Assembly (NCBI GenBank): GCA_001803165.1
Contig: MHAZ01000006.1
Location: 249,428 to 313,427, forward strand
Direction of reading: 5' to 3'
DNA: 64,000 nucleotides
Source: Stygiobacter sp. RIFOXYC2_FULL_38_25
GTDB lineage: Bacteria > Bacteroidota > Ignavibacteria > Ignavibacteriales > Melioribacteraceae
A model generated the notes under the pieces. That model was not told where the DNA came from and did no database searches. It saw nothing but the letters and a program-made list of their open reading frames with translations. Of the stretch, positions 32,519 to 44,651 are shown in pieces. Numbering within the stretch: the stretch's first letter is position 1; each line of letters starts with the position of its first letter. Both the position numbers and the translations under genes were made by a program.

Positions 32519-33364
32519 CTATTTCTTTGCTTGCAATAACATCTTCAAGAATTCAGCGGTACCATCCTCATTATTATTCTTCTTCAAGACCAGGTCTGCC
32601 ATTCTTTTCAATTCCGGTACGGCATTTTCCATTGCAATTTTAAGTGAATCATTCTCGAATAAAGATTTGTCATTGTACCAATCCCCAACAACAGCAGTTT
32701 CTTTCATTTTAATTTTGAGATGACTTAGCAGTCGTTTCAAGCCATCTCCTTTACTGCTGCCCATCTTTCTAATTTCAACGTAATAGGTTCCGCCTTGAGA
32801 TTGAGATTTATAAAACGCTGTCCTAACGCCAAAAGTATAAGGGAAAGACATCTTACTTGAAACATGCTTCACATTATCTTTGTAATCGCTGACCATTATT
32901 ACTTCCAAAGTTCCATCAAGATAATTATCATAAGAAAAAACCTGCTGATACTTTGCCCCAAATTTATCCATTAATTGCGGAAACAAAGCATTTTCTTCTG
33001 TGTAGTAAATTGCTTTATCATGGCACAACGCTACCTGAGTTAAATACTTATCAGCAAGTTTAAGTGCACGCTGAACATATTTCTTAGGAAGGTGAGATTC
33101 AAAAATGCTTTTATCGCCGGGATAACGCTGGATGAGTGTTCCATCAAGTGTGATGAGGGGAATCTTAATAGCAAGTTCGTCTGCGTGATTTGTAACTGCG
33201 CTTAACAGTCTTCCGGTTGCGATGGAAAACTGAACACCGAGAGAAGATAATTCTTTAATTAAATTTTTTGTTTCCTCGCCTATTTGATTTTGATCATTAA
33301 CCAAAGTTCCATCAAGATCAAAAACAACCAGTTTAATTCTCTTTAGAATATCTTTATCAATCAT
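32519..33364 (-). CDS. Cof-type HAD-IIB hydrolase
   Basis: A 281-residue HAD-IIB phosphatase with motif I VVFDLDGTLVND, motif II SIATGR, a C2B cap, motif III KGDGLKRLL and motif IV VVGDWYNDKSLFE. Members dephosphorylate sugar phosphates, FMN or PLP; the substrate is not predictable. The conserved Asn/Asp of motif IV is WYND, a small change from the common GDNxND that keeps one acidic residue. It lies between the STAS gene (67 bases upstream) and the PgpH-like gene. Confidence 0.9.
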   Translation of the reverse strand: MIDKDILKRIKLVVFDLDGTLVNDQNQIGEETKNLIKELSSLGVQFSIATGRLLSAVTNHADELAIKIPLITLDGTLIQRYPGDKSIFESHLPKKYVQRALKLADKYLTQVALCHDKAIYYTEENALFPQLMDKFGAKYQQVFSYDNYLDGTLEVIMVSDYKDNVKHVSSKMSFPYTFGVRTAFYKSQSQGGTYYVEIRKMGSSKGDGLKRLLSHLKIKMKETAVVGDWYNDKSLFENDSLKIAMENAVPELKRMADLVLKKNNNEDGTAEFLKMLLQAKK

Positions 33365-33431
33365 TCAAGATTTCGCGCTGAAATATTTTCGAAATGGTGC
33401 GTGGTTCCCAAAATATATAGAAGAAGCACAA

Positions 33432-33791
33432 TTAAATTGATTCTAAATCTTTAATCGCTTCATTAACAGTGTTACAAATAGTAAGAACACGGTCTAATTG
33501 AGAAATTTCGATTAGTGTCTTCACATTTTTAGTTGGTGAAGCCAGGCGGATATGCCCTTCATTGGATTGGAGAATTCTGAAGGCAAGCAGAATTGAGCTT
33601 AATCCCGAGCTATCGCAATAATCAACTTCCGAGAGATCAATAATAAGTTTGCGTACATCTTCGGTGTGAAGCAGGATTGTAAACTCGCCTTTCACAAAAC
33701 CTGCAATAGATGCATCAAATCTTTTCTCGCTCAACTTAAAAATGGCTATATCGCCAATTTTCTTTAGCTCGTAATTAAAATTTTCGCCCAT
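33432..33791 (-). CDS. STAS-domain anti-sigma factor antagonist
   Basis: A 119-residue single STAS domain of the SpoIIAA/RsbV type. The phosphorylatable region is DYCDSSGLSSILL (D60, S61, S62). Partner-switching systems use such proteins to release sigma factors or other outputs when the serine is dephosphorylated. No anti-sigma kinase (RsbW) or PP2C phosphatase gene lies in the window, so the partner is unknown. It has its own promoter-like sequence. Confidence 0.9.
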   Translation of the reverse strand: MGENFNYELKKIGDIAIFKLSEKRFDASIAGFVKGEFTILLHTEDVRKLIIDLSEVDYCDSSGLSSILLAFRILQSNEGHIRLASPTKNVKTLIEISQLDRVLTICNTVNEAIKDLESI

Positions 33792-33814
33792 ATTCTTTCT
33801 ATCTTTTATTTATA

Positions 33815-33845
33815 CAAATTTACAAATAAAGCCTATTAATCCCAA
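33815..33845 (-). promoter_or_regulatory. Putative promoter of the STAS gene
   Basis: On the - strand, TTG (33845-33843), 20 bases and TAAATTTG (33822-33815), an exact TAnnTTTG match. The expected transcript start is about 17 bases before the ATG. Confidence 0.4.
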
Positions 33846-33854
33846 TGTAAACAA

Positions 33855-34384
33855 TCAAAACATGCTTAGATGTTCCAAAAACTTCGAATAAGCCGCCGCC
33901 GGCTCGCTTTGCTTGCTTTCATAAAGCAGATTATAATATTCGTTTGAGCGGTTCTTATGGAAGCCTACCCTCATTCCGGATTGAACAGCATTTGCAATAC
34001 AGCTAGAAAATGTGTCTTCCTGACGGTTTAAATCTATTACAGCATCAAATCTTTTTGCTGTTAAACGCGTAATAAGCTTTTTATCCGGCAGAAAAAACCA
34101 GCTTATCTGCGCGGGATGATATGATAACAGTTTAAAATCTTGGTTCGATCCAATAGCCTCGTGTTTAAGTTCGGAAATAAGTAATGTAATTTCTTTTTTA
34201 TGAATTTGTAGATATCTAGCAACCTCCAGTGAAGCTGAGAAATCAGCTTCGAGACTTGGTAAAATAACCAAAATATTTTTCGCAGCGCTGATCGCCGTCT
34301 TAAAAACAATCGGTTCATCACTCTTACGGAGATATTTTCTTCTAATTAGAAAATGAGCGTATTTGCGTCTGAGTTCTTCGAACA

Positions 34385-34385
<1 letters not shown>
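33855..34385 (-). CDS. Hypothetical protein resembling one domain of a GT9 heptosyltransferase
   Basis: 176 residues; the family is not recognised with certainty. It contains a Rossmann-like half: NILVILPSLEADFSASLEVARYLQ, then FDAVIDLNRQEDTFSSCIANAVQSGMRVGF, which matches the N-terminal domain pattern of GT9 heptosyltransferases. The C-terminal nucleotide-sugar domain is absent, so it is either a truncated relative or a single-domain family. The start overlaps the ligA stop by one base (TAATG), indicating coupled translation and a conserved, non-decayed gene. Confidence 0.6.
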
Positions 34386-37316
<2,931 letters not shown>

Positions 37317-37326
37317 ATATATTCAT

Positions 37327-38706
37327 CTAATTATTTCTTACAAGTTTTGCGGCAAAAGCTCCGTCTATTCCATGAACATGAGGAAGTGTAGCAACACAGC
37401 CATTTTCATCAACCACTGCCTTTGGTAACAACTCTCCGGCATTTACAAGTGCAAAATTCGGATTCTCTGAAAGAAACTTCTTAATGAGCTCAAAATTTTC
37501 TTCCGGTTCGATTGTACACGTGCTGTAAACAATAAAGCCGTTTTGTTTAACTAAAGAAGCACCTTTCTTCAATAGTTCATATTGAATATTAACTATTTTT
37601 CGAATGTCTCCCAAGTCTCTTTTCCATTTCAAATCCGGTTTTTTTGTAAGTGTTCCCAGACCGCTGCATGGCGCGTCAATCAGAACTCTATCGAACCCCT
37701 CTTCATCCTCAAAGTCAGCAGCATCAGTTACTTTTGTAACAACATTAGTTACTTTCAAGCGGGTTAGATTTTTTTCTAGAATCTTCAACCGGCTTTCAAA
37801 TTTATCAATAGCAACAATTTCGCCGGTATTTTTCATTTCATCAGCTATAAAACCGGTCTTGCCTCCTGGTGCTGCACAGAGGTCTAAGACTCTCATTCCT
37901 GGAGAAATATTTAACAATTTGATTGGAAAGCCTGTGCTTTCATCTTGTATTGAAAAATACCCTTTAGCAAAATATTCCCAATCAGTAATGTTAGTAAGCG
38001 AATTCATCCTGATAAATTCTTTCAGAAATTTTCCTTCTGAAAATTTTAATTCTACAGAATTAAGAAGGGATTTCATTTCGGTTGGGTTTGTTACAAGATT
38101 ATTTACTCGAATAGTAAGATTGGGCTTATTATTATTTGCAATCAGAAGCTTTTCAGTTTCTTCTCTACCAAATCTTGCAAGCCAACGTTTAACAAGCCAG
38201 GTTGGATGAGAAAAATATGCGCTCAAATAATTATTTATATCTTCGTCCGGATTTGGATACCTAATATTTTCTTTGTTACGAATAATGTTACGAAGAACTG
38301 CGTTCGTTAAATCGGCGGCAGCCTGTCCTTGTAACTTTTTAACAAACTCAACTGCTTCATTTACAGCTGCGTAATCCGGAACCTTATCTAGAAACAAGAT
38401 TTGGTATAAAGCAACGCGCAAGGCGTTTTTTATATTAGGAATAGCTTTCGAAAATTGTCCCTTATAGAAACCGGTGAGGATCCAATCAATTCTTCCTTCC
38501 CAGCGAGTTACTCCATGTACAATTTCAAAAAGTAGAGCCTTATCAGCGCCAACAAGATTAGAGTTTTTTATTTCGATTTCGAGAAGTTTATCTAGGTAAG
38601 CATCAGTCCGGTCAACCCGGTTAAGAATTTTCACAGCCAAACCTCTTACCCCTTGATAGAGATTTAGACCGGTGTTTTCGTTTGTTTCTTCCATATTAAT
38701 CAACAT
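37327..38706 (-). CDS. rsmB: 16S rRNA (cytosine-967-C5)-methyltransferase
   Basis: RsmB/Sun (459 aa, or 455 from ATG 38694). An N-terminal NusB-like RNA-binding domain (residues 15-150) precedes a Rossmann methyltransferase with SAM loop DLCAAPGGKTG and the two cysteines of m5C enzymes in DAPCSGLGTL and YSTCTIEPEEN. It modifies 16S rRNA C967. The rodZ-like gene starts 10 bases after it. Confidence 0.95.
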   Translation of the reverse strand: MLINMEETNENTGLNLYQGVRGLAVKILNRVDRTDAYLDKLLEIEIKNSNLVGADKALLFEIVHGVTRWEGRIDWILTGFYKGQFSKAIPNIKNALRVALYQILFLDKVPDYAAVNEAVEFVKKLQGQAAADLTNAVLRNIIRNKENIRYPNPDEDINNYLSAYFSHPTWLVKRWLARFGREETEKLLIANNNKPNLTIRVNNLVTNPTEMKSLLNSVELKFSEGKFLKEFIRMNSLTNITDWEYFAKGYFSIQDESTGFPIKLLNISPGMRVLDLCAAPGGKTGFIADEMKNTGEIVAIDKFESRLKILEKNLTRLKVTNVVTKVTDAADFEDEEGFDRVLIDAPCSGLGTLTKKPDLKWKRDLGDIRKIVNIQYELLKKGASLVKQNGFIVYSTCTIEPEENFELIKKFLSENPNFALVNAGELLPKAVVDENGCVATLPHVHGIDGAFAAKLVRNN

Positions 38707-38735
38707 TTAAAAGGTGCGTTATTGATCTGCTATTT

Positions 38736-38764
38736 AAAAAGCAAAAGGGCTGTAAAACAGCCCT
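38736..38764 (-). terminator. Rho-independent terminator of rpmE
   Basis: On the - strand, AGGGCTG and CAGCCCT (38764-38746) form a 7-bp stem with a 5-base loop, followed by TTTGC and TTTTT. It begins about 20 bases after the rpmE stop and separates it from rsmB. Confidence 0.85.
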
Positions 38765-38785
38765 GCTCTACGTACAAAAAGAGAA

Positions 38786-38995
38786 CTAAGCTTGTTGCTT
38801 CACGCCATATTTTTTCTTGAATCTTTCTACACGACCGGTAGAATCTAACATTTTCTGTTTACCGGTGAAAAAAGGATGACAAGCTGAACAAATTTCAAGT
38901 TTGATGCTACTTACGGTTGAACGGGTAACAAATGTATTGCCGCATACACACGAAACTTCACATTGCTTATAATTGGGATGAATTCCTGCTTTCAT
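38786..38995 (-). CDS. rpmE: 50S ribosomal protein bL31
   Basis: This 69-residue bL31 starts [12 protein letters not shown] and has the HPFFTGKQ signature. C16, C18, C36 and C39 make it the zinc-binding (C+) form; zinc-free paralogues replace it under zinc limitation in some bacteria. It is a monocistronic unit with its own terminator and a weak promoter-like GATATTTG element upstream. Confidence 0.97.
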   Translation of the reverse strand: MKAGIHPNYKQCEVSCVCGNTFVTRSTVSSIKLEICSACHPFFTGKQKMLDSTGRVERFKKKYGVKQQA

Positions 38996-39069
38996 TGTAA
39001 TACCACTTCCTTAAAATTTTGAGCTGAAATTTACTTATGCTGTGCCAAATATCCAAATCCATTACCTTC

Positions 39070-39097
39070 AAAAAGCCTTTATTTTCCGGCTTTTTTT
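39070..39097 (-). terminator. Terminator of the ECF sigma unit
   Basis: On the - strand, AAAAAAGCC and GGCTTTTT pair around a 10-base loop that contains the stop codon of the putative anti-sigma gene, and the right arm is T-rich. A+T-rich stem with a three-base G+C core. Confidence 0.65.
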
Positions 39098-39747
39098 AAG
39101 GAATCTGCCTTCGCCTGGGCCTTTTTCAGCGAATCTAGCTCACTTCTAAACTTCTCAATGGTTTTCTTGTCAGTTTTCTTTTCTACTAAAAAACCATCCA
39201 CAATGGGCTGATCACCGCTATTAACGATATTGCCTCTTAGAGCAGGATTTTGATTTGAATTTGCGCCTGAAATATAGTCATCAACAGCAACAGACCTACG
39301 CTGGTTAAACTGAGCAGGAGATTTGACCGCCGACGGATTCTGTGCAATATTTTGATTCGACTGAGAAACAGCTTCACGTTTTGGCGTGGAAGATTTCTTT
39401 TCTTCCTTACTAAAAAGCGATTCAAAATTTTTATTGGCTGTATTGCCTGCTATTGATTGTGAGTCTGCAGCTTTAGACTGGTTAGCAATTTGAGTTGGGA
39501 TATCATTTTTCTGTGGATAAAAAATAAAAAACAATAGAACTGTAGCCAATACTGCCGCAGAAGGGGCCAGAAACTTTAGCAGATTAAACTTCGGTCTTTC
39601 TTCTTCAACTTGACCAAAATTTTTATTTTCAATTCGGGTCATCAAATTGAATTCGAAATTATCCGGAGCTTCTATTTTAGGAAGCTTTTTAAGGTCGGAT
39701 AGGAGATTTGAAAATTTTTGTTCTTCTCTATTGTAAAGTTCGTTCAT
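39079..39747 (-). CDS. Hypothetical single-pass membrane protein, putative anti-sigma factor
   Basis: 222 residues: a cytoplasmic N-terminal part (1-55), one TM helix (about 57-77) and a low-complexity Ser/Gln/Asn/Lys-rich extracytoplasmic tail. No family is recognised and no ZAS zinc motif (HxxxCxxC) is present. The gene starts 3 bases after the ECF sigma gene, the usual place of a membrane anti-sigma factor, and the topology fits. The assignment is inferred from context. Confidence 0.6.
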   Translation of the reverse strand: MNELYNREEQKFSNLLSDLKKLPKIEAPDNFEFNLMTRIENKNFGQVEEERPKFNLLKFLAPSAAVLATVLLFFIFYPQKNDIPTQIANQSKAADSQSIAGNTANKNFESLFSKEEKKSSTPKREAVSQSNQNIAQNPSAVKSPAQFNQRRSVAVDDYISGANSNQNPALRGNIVNSGDQPIVDGFLVEKKTDKKTIEKFRSELDSLKKAQAKADSLKKAGK

Positions 39748-39750
39748 AAG

Positions 39751-40335
39751 CTACTCTTTATAAATGTTCTTAAGTAGTTTTTGTAATTGTATTCTCCCCC
39801 TATTAATCCTTGATTTAACAGTTCCAATTGCCAGCCCAGTAATTTCAGAAATTTCCTCATATGATAAATCTTGTATATCTCTTAAGATTACGACTTCCCG
39901 GTAAACGGGTTTAACTTTGAGTAATGCTTTCTGAATAATTTCGTTTTTAATCTCGCTATCAGCAGCTCTATCCGGAGCCATAAACATTTTGTCTTCGATC
40001 TGCGGAGATTTTTCATCATCGGAATTATCAATTGAAAATATTACTCTTCTTTTTCTTCGCTTGAGTTCATTCTTTGCCAGATTGGCCGCAATGGTATAAA
40101 TCCAAGTCGAAAATTTTGCGAAAGAACGATATGAATCTTTGTTAAGGTAAAATTTAATCATCGTTTCTTGAACAACATCGGTACAAACGTCTCTATCGCC
40201 AACAAACCTATAAACAAAATTCATAAGCGGATCTTTGTACCGCTTAACCAATATTTCATAGGCTTCTAGAGTATTACTGTCTTGATACTCTTTAATTAGT
40301 ACTTCATCTGTCAAATCGGATAAACGCTTTACCAA
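39751..40335 (-). CDS. ECF-family RNA polymerase sigma factor
   Basis: 194 residues with region 2 (YEILVKRYKDPLMNFVYR, DVVQETMIKFYLN, FSTWIYTIAANLAKNELKRRKRR) and region 4 (LSYEEISEITGLAIGTVKSRINRGRIQL), typical of RpoE-like group IV sigma factors. The start is TTG 40335, with no ATG before residue 55. It forms a unit with the downstream TM protein and has an inverted-repeat/GAAACTT promoter-like sequence upstream, suggesting autoregulation. The inducing stress is unknown. Confidence 0.93.
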   Translation of the reverse strand: MVKRLSDLTDEVLIKEYQDSNTLEAYEILVKRYKDPLMNFVYRFVGDRDVCTDVVQETMIKFYLNKDSYRSFAKFSTWIYTIAANLAKNELKRRKRRVIFSIDNSDDEKSPQIEDKMFMAPDRAADSEIKNEIIQKALLKVKPVYREVVILRDIQDLSYEEISEITGLAIGTVKSRINRGRIQLQKLLKNIYKE

Positions 40336-40339
40336 TGGC

Positions 40340-40372
40340 GGTTTTACCTATAAGTGGTTGAAAAAGTTTCAA
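40340..40372 (-). promoter_or_regulatory. Putative autoregulated ECF promoter with inverted repeat
   Basis: On the - strand GAAACTT (40370-40364) resembles ECF -35 elements; about 16 bases on is ATAGGTAA. TTGAAA-AAG-TTTCAA (40358-40372) is a 15-base inverted repeat over the -35 region. The predicted start is within a few bases of the TTG codon. Confidence 0.4.
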
Positions 40373-40417
40373 TTTCGTGAACAATTTTACCCATATAATG
40401 ATTTAATTGCAACGCAA

Positions 40418-41455
40418 TCAATTTTGCAGCGGCGAGGTTGCCACTTCGCCTAATAATTCAGAAATCAGCATTTGAAGCACGGTTTTATGATCCATCCCAG
40501 ACGATTTAACAGCCAAGTCCGCATTTAATAAAGCTCTGGATGCATTGTGTAAACGGGTATCGGACATAAAAAAAGTAGCTTTTTTACAGTTTATGTAATA
40601 ATAATAACTTACTCCGGCAAGGCGCGCGCCTTCGTTTTCGCTAATTCTCTGGCGGGTTAAATCCAAAATCTGAGCTACAGTCATAATGAATTTAGCCACC
40701 ATATTTATTACAAAAACTATTTCCACACCGGAATCGAGCAGATTGAATCCAACTTCAAGCGATTTTGATTTATCACCTTTGCCAATCGAGCCAATGAAAT
40801 CAAAAATGGAATATTCTTTTGTTGGCGACGAAAGCTTTACCAGTTCTTCAACCGTAAGCTTTTTGCCGGAATTGGAATAATCTATAAACTTTTGAATCTG
40901 CATTTCGAGAAGCGATTTATTTTCACCGACCACTTCAATAACAGCTCTAGCATGATCTTCCGGTATATCTAAATTTTTCTTTTTAGCCAAACGAACGAAC
41001 CAATCGGCAAGCTCACTCCCGGTGATTGGCTTTGCTTCAAATAAATATTTTCTTTCAATTAAAAGATTGTATGGCTCTTTGGCAGCATCAGATACGCTGC
41101 CGTTTTGGGTAATTACTAAAACAGTAAAGCTTGCCGGATCTTTTACATATCCACTCAAACTTTTTTTATCAGTAAGCTTTTCAAAATTCTTTATTTCAAT
41201 TAATCTCTTTTCTCCGCCAAAAGGAAACGAAAGTGCCTGATCTAAAACTTGATTTAGCTCGAATGATTTGTCTCCGGAAAAGACATCGCGATCAAAACCA
41301 GAGCCCAGCAAAGGAGAAACAACTTTTTCAATCGCATCAACTGCTTGTTCAATTGTGTAACTATCCTCACCGCACAAAAAGTAAATTGGCAGAAGGGTTT
41401 CTTTTGTCAAGTACTTGCTTAATTGATTAATCTGCGGTAGAGATTGTTTTGCCAT
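40418..41455 (-). CDS. holA: DNA polymerase III delta subunit
   Basis: HolA (345 aa) is the wrench subunit of the clamp loader that opens the beta clamp. The start (LPIYFLCGEDSYTIEQAVDAI) and the FPFGGEKRLIEIKNFEKL and LLEMQIQKFIDY blocks match the family, with no Walker motif, as expected. It is the last gene of the fsa-to-holA run; the sigma factor unit follows after 82 bases. Confidence 0.92.
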   Translation of the reverse strand: MAKQSLPQINQLSKYLTKETLLPIYFLCGEDSYTIEQAVDAIEKVVSPLLGSGFDRDVFSGDKSFELNQVLDQALSFPFGGEKRLIEIKNFEKLTDKKSLSGYVKDPASFTVLVITQNGSVSDAAKEPYNLLIERKYLFEAKPITGSELADWFVRLAKKKNLDIPEDHARAVIEVVGENKSLLEMQIQKFIDYSNSGKKLTVEELVKLSSPTKEYSIFDFIGSIGKGDKSKSLEVGFNLLDSGVEIVFVINMVAKFIMTVAQILDLTRQRISENEGARLAGVSYYYYINCKKATFFMSDTRLHNASRALLNADLAVKSSGMDHKTVLQMLISELLGEVATSPLQN

Positions 41456-41461
41456 AAACTT

Positions 41462-42088
41462 TTATCGGGTTCTTTTTTCAATTGAAATACTGTTAATAAC
41501 TATTGGTTTAATTGGCTTTTCTAGTCTGTCTGTCTCTACTATTCCAATTTTATCAACTACATCCATTCCATCAATTACTTTTCCGAACAAAGTGTGTTTA
41601 CCATCGAGCCAGGGTGTGGCAATAGTTGTTATGAAAAACTGACTTGTGTTTGTATGCGGTCCACGGTTAGCCATGGAAACAGTTCCGGGAGAATTATGTT
41701 TGAGTTCGGTTGTGCATTCATCTTCGAACTCACTGCCAAAATAACTTCTACCGCCCGAGCCACTCGCGGTTGGATCGCCAGTTTGAATCATAAAATTTTT
41801 AACAACGCGATGGAAAGTAAGTTTGTTATAATATCCTTGAAGTGAAAGCCCGATGAAATTTGTTACCGCTTTTGGCGCTTCGTTCGGATAAAGCTCAAAC
41901 TCAATCTTTCCTTTATTAGTATTGATAGCGGCTACGAGCTGCTCTCTATCTTTTAATTTGATCACTTCTTCAATCTTCTTTCCGTTTTTGATTTCATTCT
42001 CAACATTAACGGAAGTGTACTGCTTCCCGCACGAAACAATAACTCCTACCAAGATTACTAAAGAAAGAAGTCTATAGATGTTCATCAT
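41462..42088 (-). CDS. Cyclophilin-type peptidyl-prolyl isomerase, lipoprotein
   Basis: 208 residues: a signal peptide with lipobox IVSC at about residue 20, a short linker, then a cyclophilin domain with FHRVVKNFMIQTGDPTASGSGG, MANRGPHTNTSQFFI and LFGKVIDGMDVV. It probably assists folding of envelope proteins as a membrane-anchored periplasmic enzyme. It lies 6 bases after uppP and 6 before holA. Confidence 0.92.
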   Translation of the reverse strand: MMNIYRLLSLVILVGVIVSCGKQYTSVNVENEIKNGKKIEEVIKLKDREQLVAAINTNKGKIEFELYPNEAPKAVTNFIGLSLQGYYNKLTFHRVVKNFMIQTGDPTASGSGGRSYFGSEFEDECTTELKHNSPGTVSMANRGPHTNTSQFFITTIATPWLDGKHTLFGKVIDGMDVVDKIGIVETDRLEKPIKPIVINSISIEKRTR

Positions 42089-42093
42089 AATTC

Positions 42094-42942
42094 CTATTTG
42101 TTTAGAATACCGGCTGCTAAGAAAACAATAATTGCTACACCGACAATAATTCTATAAACAATAAACACGAACATAGATTTTGTTTTCAGATACTTTAACA
42201 AAAACTCAATTGAGAGATAGCCCACAACTCCGGAAACAATTGTAGCAATTATTAAATCTACAAAGCCGGTTTTATCTATGTACTTTGTTGCTTGATAAAA
42301 CTGAAGCAATCCACTTGCTGCAACCGCCGGGATGCTCATTAAAAATGAAAACCGTGCGGCAGTCTCTCTGTTAAAACCCAAAAATAAACCGGCGGTAATA
42401 GTTGTACCGGAACGCGACGAGCCCGGTATTAACGCAAATGCTTGGGCAACTCCAATAATGAGTGCATCACGCCAGTTTAAATCGTCGTTCTTACGGTTAA
42501 GCTTAGCAAACTTTTCTGCAATAGCTAAAATTATTGCAAGTACAATCAAACTTGCAGCAATCACGTAAAGGTTTTTTGTAAAAATTCCTTCAATGATGTC
42601 TTTGAAAACAAGACCAATTACAACAACAGGTAAAGTTGCGATGACTAAATACCATCCCATTTTTGAGTGCAGTGTTTGCTGGCTAAACTTAACGTGGTTA
42701 AACCAGTTATCTTTCAAAAAATCGCGGATGATAGAAATAATATCGCGCCAAAAATATACGAACACGGCAAGCAAAGTACCAAGTTGAATGACTGCAATGA
42801 ATGATGTCCACTGTTGCGGATTCTGATCTGAAATCAGATTCATTAGCTTTCCAGCAACAGTTAAATGACCTGTACTGCTAATCGGAAGAAACTCTGTTGA
42901 ACCCTGGATAATCCCCAAAACAATTGCTTCAATAAAATTCAA
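42094..42942 (-). CDS. uppP: Undecaprenyl-diphosphatase
   Basis: UppP/BacA (282 aa) recycles undecaprenyl pyrophosphate to the monophosphate carrier of cell-wall and O-antigen precursors. It has about eight TM helices and the two active-site motifs QGSTEFLPISSTGHL near residue 15 and IPGSSRSGTTITAGL near residue 172. It may confer bacitracin tolerance, as the family does. Its gene follows a barrel-like protein by 9 bases. Confidence 0.97.
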   Translation of the reverse strand: MNFIEAIVLGIIQGSTEFLPISSTGHLTVAGKLMNLISDQNPQQWTSFIAVIQLGTLLAVFVYFWRDIISIIRDFLKDNWFNHVKFSQQTLHSKMGWYLVIATLPVVVIGLVFKDIIEGIFTKNLYVIAASLIVLAIILAIAEKFAKLNRKNDDLNWRDALIIGVAQAFALIPGSSRSGTTITAGLFLGFNRETAARFSFLMSIPAVAASGLLQFYQATKYIDKTGFVDLIIATIVSGVVGYLSIEFLLKYLKTKSMFVFIVYRIIVGVAIIVFLAAGILNK

Positions 42943-42951
42943 TATATACTC

Positions 42952-43584
42952 CTAAAAAGTAAATGTTATGCCCAAATAAATACCAAATGAAATTGAATTA
43001 AGATTGAGTTTATCCCCGGTTGAATTATTTACAATTTTTTGTGAACCGTTTGTAACATCTCCTGTTGAATCATATCGAAGGTTACCGCCGATGAGAGCAT
43101 AAAAGTGATTTGCTAACATTGTGTTCCCTTCGGCTTTGAATACTAACCCAAAACCGCTAGCAGAATATTTTGTTTCAGTAATAATTCTTTCGTTTAGCGA
43201 AACGGAACGATAACCAACTCCGCCACCAAGCTTAAATTGATAGCCGACACCGGGAATTATATAGTAAGCCATTAATGACGGGCGGTGAAGGCTGTAGGAA
43301 ATTTCGTAGGTACTTCCATTTCCATTGTAGGAATCAATCTGCAAATTGTATTCTACACCTAATGCAAAATTTTTAGAAAGCTTATAATCCGCCTCTGCTC
43401 CAAAAGCAACTGCACTCTTGAAGGAAGATATTTGATTACCGGCACTGCTGAAATTTATATTAATATAATCTCTGAATGTAGGCATAGATTTGAAATCCAA
43501 GCCCATAGATGCGCTTACATCCCACTGAGCAAACAGACTTGAAGAAGTAACTAATGTTAAAATAACTAAGGTGTATTTTCTCAT
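42952..43584 (-). CDS. Hypothetical outer-membrane beta-barrel protein
   Basis: This 210-residue protein has a signal peptide (MRKYTLVILTLVTSSSLFAQ) followed by alternating amphipathic strands (FALGVEYNLQIDSYNG, YQFKLGGGVGYRSVSL, YALIGGNLRYDS) and a final strand ending LGITFTF, with a terminal Phe as recognised by BAM. It is probably an eight-stranded OmpW/OmpX-like barrel; function unknown. The start overlaps the preceding gene's stop by 4 bases. Confidence 0.75.
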   Translation of the reverse strand: MRKYTLVILTLVTSSSLFAQWDVSASMGLDFKSMPTFRDYININFSSAGNQISSFKSAVAFGAEADYKLSKNFALGVEYNLQIDSYNGNGSTYEISYSLHRPSLMAYYIIPGVGYQFKLGGGVGYRSVSLNERIITETKYSASGFGLVFKAEGNTMLANHFYALIGGNLRYDSTGDVTNGSQKIVNNSTGDKLNLNSISFGIYLGITFTF

Positions 43585-44651
43585 TTAGAATCCGGATTTG
43601 ATTTTAGAACTGAAAGGAATGTTTCCTTTGGCAAGCCTTGCTTTGCTCTTTGCCAGTTGAGGTAAAAAATAATTAAAAATGTTGATGCGATAAAAGCTAC
43701 ATAACCAACAAAATGAGTAAGTATTGCATATGCAGCACTTGAATCTGAATCAAAACCGTATGCTTTGGTTAAGACAAAGATTGCAATGGCATGATATGAC
43801 CCGGTGCCTCCAGGAGTTGGTATAAAATTTCCGAATGAGCTTAAAGTCATTACAACCCAAGCAGAAGCAAAATTTATTTCATTTGAGTTGTGCATATCCA
43901 GCATAAAAAACCCGACGTAAGTATTGAGAGCGTACAAAAGCATTATGACTAAAGACCAAATGATAATTCCAGTTATGTGTCCTAAACTTTTTATACTGGA
44001 AAAGCCTTCTATAAGGGTTTCAAACAGAGTTCTCAACTTATCAGAGAGCTTCAAACTAATCTTTGCAGAAAGAGAAACAAGTATTGCAGTAAATTTATTT
44101 TGGAAACGGACTAGCAAAAGGACAAAAAGCACAGCAATAAAAATCAAACTGAACCCGGTTACAAGGAGCGTTTTAAGCCAGGGGATTTCTCCGTACAAGT
44201 TACCGGAATAGATAGATGCGCTAACTAATGATGCAAACGCAAAGAAAGTCACATCAATAATTCGTTCCACTACAATTGTTCCAAGCACGGTAGTTCTGGA
44301 AATATTTTCCCATCTGCCTAAAAACAGCGCGCGGTAAACTTCGCCGAGACGAGGAATTACGCAACTAACTCCGTAGCTAACCATCACAGAACCGAATAGA
44401 TGATTTTTTGAAATGTTCGGTTTAACCGAATCGAGCATGTACTGCCAGCGCAATGCACGTGCGTAGTGTGAAGCAAAAAAGACTATTAGATATAAAAGTA
44501 CAGCTAAGAAAGAGGTTTCGCTTATGATAGAAAAGGAGCGGCTTAAATCCACTTTTTGAAATGCTATAAAAAGGAAAAGCAACGAAATTGCTATCGTTGC
44601 CAAAACTCCCAAAACTTTCGCCGTACCTTTATTTGATTTAACGGAGGTCAA
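43581..44651 (-). CDS. UPF0104/MprF-like flippase-type membrane protein
   Basis: A 356-residue protein of the lysylphosphatidylglycerol synthase TM-region family, with about eight TM helices and the signatures YARALRWQYML, SYGVSCVIPRLGEVYRALFLGR and FIPTPGGTGSYHAIAI. The soluble aminoacyltransferase domain of MprF is absent, so a role in moving lipids or lipid-linked sugars is more likely (inference). It overlaps lolA by 14 bases and the barrel gene by 4. Confidence 0.87.
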   Translation of the reverse strand: MTSVKSNKGTAKVLGVLATIAISLLFLFIAFQKVDLSRSFSIISETSFLAVLLYLIVFFASHYARALRWQYMLDSVKPNISKNHLFGSVMVSYGVSCVIPRLGEVYRALFLGRWENISRTTVLGTIVVERIIDVTFFAFASLVSASIYSGNLYGEIPWLKTLLVTGFSLIFIAVLFVLLLVRFQNKFTAILVSLSAKISLKLSDKLRTLFETLIEGFSSIKSLGHITGIIIWSLVIMLLYALNTYVGFFMLDMHNSNEINFASAWVVMTLSSFGNFIPTPGGTGSYHAIAIFVLTKAYGFDSDSSAAYAILTHFVGYVAFIASTFLIIFYLNWQRAKQGLPKETFLSVLKSNPDSK

